Of a stretch of 32,021 nt of DNA, positions 15,831 through 21,639 are shown one piece after another. Origin of the DNA: an uncultured Capnocytophaga sp. (lineage in GTDB: Bacteria; Bacteroidota; Bacteroidia; Flavobacteriales; Flavobacteriaceae). The DNA is taken from assembly GCF_938029845.1 (NCBI RefSeq), contig NZ_CALHGG010000104.1:1-32021 (forward strand). The letters run 5' to 3'. The notes under the pieces are model-generated. The model had not been told where the DNA came from. It ran no database searches and was given only the letters and a program-made list of their open reading frames with translations. The position numbers and the translations under genes were made by a program. The stretch's first letter is position 1; each line of letters begins with the position of its first letter.

Positions 15831-15835
15831 TTTGT

Positions 15836-15971
15836 CAATGAGTCAATGAGCCGATGAGTCGATGAGCCGATGAGTCAATGAGTCGATGAGTCGATGAGTC
15901 AATGAGTCGATGAGCCGATGAGTCAATGAGTCGATGAGTCAATGAGTCAATGAGTCAATGAGTCGATGAGC
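15836..15971 (+). repeat. 17-unit octamer tandem repeat (CAATGAGT/CGATGAGT/CGATGAGC)
   Basis: Seventeen head-to-tail 8-base units without a single insertion or deletion. Variation is confined to unit base 2 (A or G) and base 8 (T or C); three combinations account for 16 units, plus one CAATGAGC. It starts 6 bases after the LOG-family stop. Because 8 is not a multiple of 3 and each unit has TGA, every frame is closed. It is followed by AAATTGGCAAATTAGC-type words up to 16015. Confidence 0.95.
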
Positions 15972-16046
15972 AAATTATCACATTGGCAAAATTGGCAAAT
16001 TAGCACATCAACAAATTTTTGTACATTCACTAATAAAGAACTAACC

Positions 16047-16931
16047 ATGGAACGAGAAGTTTATTGGCTAATTAGTCTATTTATCATAGGGATAGCCCCC
16101 ACTTATGGGCAGCTCTCGGAGGATTTCTTCAAGGAGTTGCTTGTAGCGTTAGCGCCCCGCCCTACCCCTACGGCGGAGATAGCCGCCGCCCTTTCCGAGG
16201 CCGACAAGTGCTACCGAGAAGGATTTGTCGGCCCCGCCTATGATATCTATATGCAATACAATGACTACCTCACCCCTGAGCAACATTATAGGCTAGGAGA
16301 TATGTTGGACAGTGCAGTAATTAGCGGGCAGAGTAAACCTCCTTATCCTCCCTCGAACGATCGGTTAGCGGAGGAAGAAATGTTAAAAGCCGCAGAGGGA
16401 GGTCATCCCAAGGCGATGGGGGCGATGGGGGGGTACTGTACCTATCATCAAAAAGACACACAAGAGATCTTTGCTTGGCATGAAAAAGCAGTGCAATATG
16501 GCTATAAGTTGGCTTGTTTTAGCCTAGGTTTTGACTACTACTTGGAAGAACAAAGATCTCATCCCTATTATCAGCGGGATTATACCCAAGCGTGCTATTG
16601 GTTAGAGCGGGCAGCCAACGAATACTATCTTTATGATGCTATGGTAATATTAGGACAAATCTATGGAAGCGACGAAGAAAAAGATTATCAAAAGGCCGTC
16701 TATTGGTATCAAAGAGCTTATAATACGGAAGCCCACCCTTTGGAACGGTTTTATAGAGCTGCTAATTTGGTGACCATATACCAAGATTACCTACGTGATC
16801 CTGAAAAACTTGCTTACTGGAAGGAAAAACTCAAAGAATACACAGAGCGCCTACGAAACTTAGATGACGGTCTGCTAACCCCAGAAGAAAAAAAACATAT
16901 TATCTGGAGCTATACTCCAAAAACTAAATAG
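16047..16931 (+). CDS. exported Sel1-repeat protein
   Basis: 294 residues from the ATG at 16047, which gives a clean signal peptide (MEREVYWLISLFIIGIAPTYG). An earlier in-frame ATG (15966) falls in the last unit of the octamer repeat and is rejected. Several Sel1-like/TPR helical repeats are visible: AEEEMLKAAEGGHPKAMGAM, IFAWHEKAVQYGYKLACFSLG, QACYWLERAANE..MVILGQIYG and KAVYWYQRAYN. Sel1 proteins are scaffolds for protein contacts; here it would act in the periplasm. The first third is richer in G and C than the downstream AbiE genes. Partner unknown. Confidence 0.8.
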   Translation: MEREVYWLISLFIIGIAPTYGQLSEDFFKELLVALAPRPTPTAEIAAALSEADKCYREGFVGPAYDIYMQYNDYLTPEQHYRLGDMLDSAVISGQSKPPYPPSNDRLAEEEMLKAAEGGHPKAMGAMGGYCTYHQKDTQEIFAWHEKAVQYGYKLACFSLGFDYYLEEQRSHPYYQRDYTQACYWLERAANEYYLYDAMVILGQIYGSDEEKDYQKAVYWYQRAYNTEAHPLERFYRAANLVTIYQDYLRDPEKLAYWKEKLKEYTERLRNLDDGLLTPEEKKHIIWSYTPKTK

Positions 16932-16943
16932 TACATTATTATC

Positions 16944-16974
16944 TTGTATAAAATAAAAATGTTCACTAATTTTG
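16944..16974 (+). promoter_or_regulatory. abiE promoter
   Basis: TTG (16944-16946), 20 bases, TAATTTTG (16967-16974): exact match to the Bacteroidota consensus. Start of transcription is expected near 16980. Confidence 0.85.
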
Positions 16975-17012
16975 CATGTTCATTTTTAGTGAACATTGAT
17001 TTTTAATGAACA
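16960..17012 (+). promoter_or_regulatory. symmetric four-site operator of the abiE pair
   Basis: TGTTCA at 16960 and 16977, TGAACA at 16990 and 17007. The pattern TGTTCA-N11-TGTTCA-N7-TGAACA-N11-TGAACA is exactly symmetric about 16986. An alternative 11-base perfect palindrome uses sites 1 and 3 (16958-16968 with 16987-16997). The array overlaps the -7 box and runs to 4 bases before the ATG, as expected for autorepression. Confidence 0.8.
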
Positions 17013-17016
17013 AATA

Positions 17017-18021
17017 ATGGAACGAGATATTTCTTTATTAAAAGAAGTGGTAAAAGCACTTGAAAACGAGGGGGTTAATATAGGTTACCATCGTTATAAA
17101 GACACAGAAAAATATGTGGTGCAGATAAAAGAAGCGCATTTTATAACAGAGATATGCCCTAAAATCTCACGATATAATGAAGGAATCATATGCCAACAGA
17201 TAAGGGAAACCACTCTTAGAGAGGGCTTACCCCTATTACTTGTGACCCCTTATATTCCTCCTGCTATAGCCAAGACCTTTGCCAAAGAGGGTATCAACTA
17301 TATAGACAAAGCAGGGAATAGCTATATACACCAGGAGCATCTTTTTATTTTTATAGAGGGAAAAAAGAGGGAAACATCTATAAAAATAAATAAATCCCGT
17401 GCTTTTGGAGAAACAGGTACTAAGCTAGTTTATGAATTGTTGTGTCACCCTGAGCATGTGAATCTATCTTTCCGAGAGTTGGCATCCCTAACCCAACTAT
17501 CCTTAGGGTCAGTAGGAACTATCATCCAAGAGCTAACCCAAATGGGTTTTGTCTCTAAAGCAAAAGAAAGGGTCTTGTTGGAAAAGGAAACCCTTTTAAA
17601 GCGTTGGCTTATAGCCTATAGTGAGGTACTTCGTCCAAAGCTCATTATGAAGAGAATGCGCCCATTATCCTCCTCTTTTTACAAAGAGTGGAGACAAGTA
17701 GATTTGTCCATGATTTCTGAACAAACACAATGGGGAGGAGAGCCCGCAGGTAATATGCTAACAGGAAATCTTACTCCTGCTACTTATACTATCTATACAG
17801 ATACATCTTGGCAAAACATAGGTAAAACCCTTGGGCTTATTCCTGATGAGGAAGGCCGTATAGAGGTACTGAGTCATTTTTCCACGGAAGCATCCAAAAG
17901 CACGGTCTCTCCGCTTTTAGTATATGCCGATCTTATAATAAGTGGAGATAGCAGAAATATAGAAGTTGCAAAAATAATAGAAAACAATGAGTTATCATAT
18001 CTTAAGCAAAGAGCTGAGTAA
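17017..18021 (+). CDS. AbiEi-family antitoxin/transcriptional regulator
   Basis: 334 residues from the ATG at 17017; an upstream ATG (16996) lies inside the operator and is rejected. The N-terminal ~115 residues have an endonuclease-like alpha/beta look (GLPLLLVTPYIPPAIAKTFAKEGINYIDKAGNSYI) but no clear catalytic set. A winged helix-turn-helix occupies about residues 130-190 (LSFRELASLTQLSLGSVGTIIQEL as the recognition core). The C-terminal half fits the AbiEi_2-type antitoxin. In the known AbiE system AbiEi represses its own promoter and antagonises AbiEii without direct complex formation (type IV). It overlaps the next gene by 35 bases, so the two are translationally coupled. More AT-rich than flanking core genes. 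Confidence 0.82.
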   Translation: MERDISLLKEVVKALENEGVNIGYHRYKDTEKYVVQIKEAHFITEICPKISRYNEGIICQQIRETTLREGLPLLLVTPYIPPAIAKTFAKEGINYIDKAGNSYIHQEHLFIFIEGKKRETSIKINKSRAFGETGTKLVYELLCHPEHVNLSFRELASLTQLSLGSVGTIIQELTQMGFVSKAKERVLLEKETLLKRWLIAYSEVLRPKLIMKRMRPLSSSFYKEWRQVDLSMISEQTQWGGEPAGNMLTGNLTPATYTIYTDTSWQNIGKTLGLIPDEEGRIEVLSHFSTEASKSTVSPLLVYADLIISGDSRNIEVAKIIENNELSYLKQRAE

Positions 18022-18832
18022 TCCAGAACTCAAAGACATACTACAAGCACTAAATACTTTCTTCCAGTCCAAAGAGATAGATTTCTATATTGTAGGAGCT
18101 ACTGCTCGGGATATTCTACTGACTAACTTGTATGGACTCATTCCTGAGCGTAAGACAATGGATATAGATATAGCTATTGCTATATCTAATTGGGAAGAGT
18201 TTGAGATTATCGAGAGAGAACTCCCTCAAAGAGAATATTTTGAGAAAGATAGTTGCCAAAAGCAATGTTTTATATATAAAGGATCCTATGCTATAGATGT
18301 GATTCCCTTTGGAAAAATTGCACAAAAAGATGGAAATATCTACTGGCCTCCCGATGGGGTTATAGCGATGTCTGTATCGGGTTTCCCTGAAATAGCCGCT
18401 GCCACAATCTCTGTAAGTATAGATAATGAATTTGATATAAAAGTTTCATCTCTTTCAGGATTCTTCCTATTAAAGCTAATGGCTTGGAAAGACAGGCATC
18501 TATATTCTGCAAAAGATGCCTATGATATGGCTCTTATACTAGACCATTATATAGAAATCAATCAGCAAAGAGCTTACGAGGAACATTATGATCTTTACGA
18601 AGCAGAACCCTTTGATCAGATAGAGGCTAGCGGAAGGCTTATAGCAAGAGATATCAAAGTACTTATTGGAGCGAATAAAGCCACTATGACCCACCTAATA
18701 GAGATATTAAGCAGAGAGATAGAGCTTTCACAAGAAAGTCCTTTAGTAAATCAATTGGTGAAAGCAAATACGAAACTAAACCCAATACAGGTGCTGAGGA
18801 TATTAACATCTATGTATAAAGAATGGACTTGA
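17987..18832 (+). CDS. AbiEii/AbiGii-family nucleotidyltransferase toxin
   Basis: 281 residues. DNA polymerase beta-type nucleotidyltransferase: motif I GATARD (residues 37-42), DID at 59-61, third acidic residue D104 in YAIDVIPFG, and the AbiEii-type segment KLMAWKDRHLYSAKDAYD (about 163-180). The first motif reads G-A-x-x-R-D, closer to CCA-adding enzymes than the GGxxL of classical AbiEii. Known relatives modify tRNA or bind GTP and stop growth; which target applies here is unknown. It is the second gene of the operon; stop at 18832, no terminator seen before the KAP gene. Confidence 0.82.
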   Translation: MSYHILSKELSNPELKDILQALNTFFQSKEIDFYIVGATARDILLTNLYGLIPERKTMDIDIAIAISNWEEFEIIERELPQREYFEKDSCQKQCFIYKGSYAIDVIPFGKIAQKDGNIYWPPDGVIAMSVSGFPEIAAATISVSIDNEFDIKVSSLSGFFLLKLMAWKDRHLYSAKDAYDMALILDHYIEINQQRAYEEHYDLYEAEPFDQIEASGRLIARDIKVLIGANKATMTHLIEILSREIELSQESPLVNQLVKANTKLNPIQVLRILTSMYKEWT

Positions 18833-18881
18833 TAATAGATTACTAATTAGCATGTTAACAAATTAATAAAATGGACATAGA

Positions 18882-18966
18882 TTGACCACTAAAAAATATA
18901 AATTTTTCTTTTGACTTACAAAAATTAGTATTTTTGAACTCTCTACAGAACTGATATTATGGTCAA
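18882..18966 (+). promoter_or_regulatory. KAP gene promoter region with inverted repeat
   Basis: TATTTTTG (18929-18936) is the -7 box; TTGAC lies at 18911, only 15 bases away. The 7-base pair TTGACCA (18882) and TGGTCAA (18960) flanks it and may be a regulator site. An 8-codon frame MVNKDRET (18959-18985) precedes the KAP ATG by 7 bases. Confidence 0.45.
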
Positions 18967-18992
18967 CAAAGATAGAGAAACTTAAGAAGGTT

Positions 18993-20972
18993 ATGAAAAA
19001 ACTTATAGATAGTTGGTTATCATTTCTCTTTGGAAGAAAGAAACCTAACCTCAATATAGATAAAGACGAACCTATGCAAAAAATTATCAATGTAGTTAAG
19101 GACTACCTTAAAAGAGAAACCAATAATGCTCTCCTCATCACCGGTCAGTGGGGCGTAGGCAAAACCTATTTCTTTAATAATACTCTAAGTGAAAAAATAA
19201 AAGAGATAAATATTAAAGGGAAAAAAAATAGTAACTACACTCCTATTAGAGTTTCCCTATTTGGAGTCGCCAATATAGACGACATAGGTAGAAGAATTTT
19301 TACCGAGTTATTTCCTCGCCTAGGAAAAGGAATGAAAATAGGGAAAGGACTTGCTAAACTTCTTTTAAGTATTCCTATAACAAAAGAGTTTATTCCAGAA
19401 AAAATTCCTGAATTAATTAGCGAATTTGAAGCTGATAGTGAAACTAAAAACAATATAATCAACTCAATGACAAACCGCATTGTCATTTGTTTTGACGACT
19501 TAGAAAGAGCTAGTAAAGATTTTCCTATAGAAAACCTAATAGGCTATATCAACAACCTCACCGAAAATTATGATCTAAAAACACTTATCATAGGCAATAC
19601 TGATGAAATAGAAAGTGATACATTCAAGAAAATAAAAGAAAAACTCATAGGAGTAGAAATAGAATTTGATAATAATATAAAACTTGTTTTCGACAATATT
19701 GTCAAAAAAAAGTTTCACGAAGAGGAGTCTAACAAGAATACATACGAGAAGTTTCTAAAAAAGGAAAAAGATTTTATATGCAGCTTTTTTAATGAAGGCT
19801 ATAAAAATATACGTACCCTACTCATAGTGTTAGAGAGTTATAAACATATCTATTCAGCAATAATAGGTCTTAACTCTAAACCTCTTGAAGAATATAGAGA
19901 AGACTTAACAAAAAGTACTCTTCTCTTTACAATCGCTATAGCCATTGAGTTTAAAAAAGGAAACTTATCAAAAAATGACAAAGATAGAATGAGTTATGAA
20001 ATATTAGCTACCTTAGATTTTGGTAACTTGTTAGGGGGTGATAAAAATGTTCAAGAAGAAGCTAAGGGAAAAGAAGAAATAGATCCTAAAAAAATTGAGA
20101 ATGAATATTACAAGGAAAGTATTTACAGATTTTATGAAACAATATTTGATTACATAGTAGGTATAGATACTTTCATCGAGAAAAAATTCATCAAAGAAGC
20201 AAAACAAAAATATGGTATATTACAAAACGAGAATCTACCTGACTGTTACAAAGCACTCAATGAAATTAGCACCGATGTTATCTTCAAAATTTCAAATGAA
20301 GATTATATAGAACGGCTAAAAAAAGTCCTACAATGCGCAGAAAATGGAGAATATGAATTAAATAGTTATGTAGGTGTCTACAATCGTATCATAGATTTTG
20401 AAGACCCTTTAGAGATAGGAGAAGAAGATCTAAAAAAACGGATAATTGCAGGAATTGAAAAAGGTAAAGACAATTTTAAATACAATCACGAATTAGCCAA
20501 TATGTCTCAATTCCTTCAATTTCCTAATAGTATAAATGAATATGTAAAGGAAATATTAGAGTATTGCCTTAAAATCAACGAAGAAAAAAAACAAGAAATA
20601 CATAAAAACGAGAGTGCCGATTTAGAAAAATTATTGGAACCCAGTAAGTTTGAAGAGTTCAAAAAGGTAGCTGTCGAAAAAGCTTCAGTTCCTATCTTTG
20701 CATATATTGATAGTAAAGTTATCTTTGATTTTTACAACAATAATATCCCCTTAAGAGTAGATATAGCAAATTTCATAAAAGAAAGATTCGAGACTCACTC
20801 TCCTCTCTCAGTACGAAACTTAGAAAAGGATTTTTACACCCAACTAAAACAGTCTATCAAAGAAAAAGCAAACTATTTAAAACCAGGCCCTGAATGTTAT
20901 GTCTATAATGGATTTGATAAATTACTTGAAAAAATCATTAAAGCAATAGAAGAGAACAAAAATAGTTTATGA
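18993..20972 (+). CDS. KAP-like P-loop ATPase, probable phage-defence protein
   Basis: 659 residues. Walker A GQWGVGKT (51-58); Walker B IVICFDDLER (163-172), with the double acidic residue and arginine typical of the KAP/STAND-like groups; sensor-like LIIGNTDEI (198-206). KAP proteins usually carry membrane helices between Walker A and B. Here that stretch holds only a short amphipathic piece (about 115-140), so the protein is probably soluble. The 430-residue C-terminal part is helical, rich in K and E, and unrecognised. The gene is visibly more AT-rich than the core genes and lies between an AbiE pair and IS remains, suggesting horizontal transfer. Relatives include PifA, which excludes phage T7; function here is inference. 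Confidence 0.75.
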   Translation: MKKLIDSWLSFLFGRKKPNLNIDKDEPMQKIINVVKDYLKRETNNALLITGQWGVGKTYFFNNTLSEKIKEINIKGKKNSNYTPIRVSLFGVANIDDIGRRIFTELFPRLGKGMKIGKGLAKLLLSIPITKEFIPEKIPELISEFEADSETKNNIINSMTNRIVICFDDLERASKDFPIENLIGYINNLTENYDLKTLIIGNTDEIESDTFKKIKEKLIGVEIEFDNNIKLVFDNIVKKKFHEEESNKNTYEKFLKKEKDFICSFFNEGYKNIRTLLIVLESYKHIYSAIIGLNSKPLEEYREDLTKSTLLFTIAIAIEFKKGNLSKNDKDRMSYEILATLDFGNLLGGDKNVQEEAKGKEEIDPKKIENEYYKESIYRFYETIFDYIVGIDTFIEKKFIKEAKQKYGILQNENLPDCYKALNEISTDVIFKISNEDYIERLKKVLQCAENGEYELNSYVGVYNRIIDFEDPLEIGEEDLKKRIIAGIEKGKDNFKYNHELANMSQFLQFPNSINEYVKEILEYCLKINEEKKQEIHKNESADLEKLLEPSKFEEFKKVAVEKASVPIFAYIDSKVIFDFYNNNIPLRVDIANFIKERFETHSPLSVRNLEKDFYTQLKQSIKEKANYLKPGPECYVYNGFDKLLEKIIKAIEENKNSL

Positions 20973-21050
20973 CTACTTTATCTTCTTTTGTTGAAGAAAT
21001 TAGAGTATAATTAAATTGTAAATAAACAAAACATTTGTCACCTTTGCCCT

Positions 21051-21315
21051 ATGGAACTAGCACTATCACCAATAGAAATAGAGGAACTTAGAAAGCTCTA
21101 ATACAACTTACAAGGTAGCTCGGAATATGCCCAAGCAACATGTATTCTAATGTTTTCTATGGGGTAATCCCCCTGATTTTGTAGTGGATTGTTTAGGTGT
21201 AGATACAACTATAGTTTACCATTATCGCTTCTTATATCTTGAAGGAGGAATAGATAAACTACTTGGAAATCACAATAAAGGTTATCAAGGACAGATTCGC
21301 TCCCCCTCAGTTTGA
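21051..21315 (+). pseudogene. IS630-family transposase, N-terminal relic
   Basis: Conceptual translation MELALSPIEIEELRKL, stop (TAA 21099), YNLQGSSEYAQATCILMFSMG, then a +1 frameshift at 21165, NPPDFVVDCLGVDTTIVYHY and RFLYLEGGIDKLLGNHNKG, with a final TGA at 21315. This is the helix-turn-helix part of IS630-type transposases (pattern LSPEE..ELR.., LGVD..TVY.., EGGIDKLL). The catalytic DDE domain is absent. A near-consensus promoter (TTG 21016, CACCTTTG 21039-21046) precedes it. It marks past transposition at the edge of the accessory island. Confidence 0.75.
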
Positions 21316-21322
21316 TGTTTCC

Positions 21323-21353
21323 TTTGTCAGCTTAGAAAATAATCGTACCTTTG
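21323..21353 (+). promoter_or_regulatory. strong orphan promoter for candidate small RNA 1
   Basis: TTTG (21323-21326), exactly 19 bases, TACCTTTG (21346-21353): a full match to the consensus. No open frame of size follows. Confidence 0.8.
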
Positions 21354-21358
21354 CCCCA

Positions 21359-21466
21359 TGAAAATGCAATAGCATTTTCATCTATAGTTGCCCTTTTACA
21401 CAAGCAGTAAAACAGGCACTTAAAAAGCGAGTTATAAGCCTCTTCCTTTTTGCAGAGAGGCTTTTT
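21359..21466 (+). ncRNA. candidate small RNA 1 (about 108 nt)
   Basis: Directly after a full-consensus promoter come three hairpins. HP1 is a perfect 10-base-pair stem ATGAAAATGC/GCATTTTCAT (21358-21367 with 21372-21381, loop AATA). HP2 is TGCC and TTTTAC pairing with GTAAAA and GGCA (21389-21418). The third is an intrinsic terminator with an 8-base-pair stem AAGCCTCT/AGAGGCTT (21436-21443 with 21456-21463) and five T. The only frame is five codons long. The whole unit behaves like a free-standing sRNA gene. Bases 21347-21360 resemble the IS relic's promoter/start (ACCTTTGCCCYATG), so it may descend from a second IS copy. Confidence 0.6.
21436..21466 (+). terminator. terminator of candidate small RNA 1
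   Basis: Eight-base-pair stem, 12-base loop, T-run at 21462-21466. Confidence 0.78.
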
Positions 21467-21529
21467 GGTATTTGTGGGCTTAACATCTTCTTTTATTGCA
21501 TAAATTCTTACTTCTTACCTTTCATTCTC

Positions 21530-21560
21530 TTGACTTTGCTTTCCTAATATTGTAATTTTG
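21530..21560 (+). promoter_or_regulatory. orphan promoter pointing into the 3' end of the FUSC gene
   Basis: TTG (21530-21532), 20 bases, TAATTTTG (21553-21560). A transcript would begin near 21567 and run antisense into the minus-strand gene ending at 21640. Confidence 0.7.
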
Positions 21561-21639
21561 CATTCGAGTAGTGATGTAGGGATATTACTAAAAATATAGA
21601 GGTCGCTCTAATTAGCCAATTAGCATATTGACTCATTAC

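Larger units (their letters stand above)
20973..21639. other. 667-base gap with IS relic and RNA signals
   Basis: Between the KAP gene and the 3' end of the FUSC gene. It holds a broken IS630 transposase start (21051-21315), a compact promoter-hairpin-terminator unit (21323-21466), a second complete promoter on the plus strand (21530-21560) with no plus-strand gene after it, and AATTAGC-type repeat words at 21611-21650. Confidence 0.7.

Noticed and set aside
15836..15971. CRISPR array
   Set aside because: Units are 8 bases with no spacers; it is a simple tandem repeat, and no cas genes are present.
15966..16046. 27-codon extension of the Sel1 protein into the octamer repeat
   Set aside because: It hides the signal peptide and begins in repeat sequence; the ATG at 16047 is better.
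18959..18985. Eight-codon frame before the KAP gene as a regulatory leader peptide
   Set aside because: Too short and without amino-acid bias or a following terminator to support a leader function.
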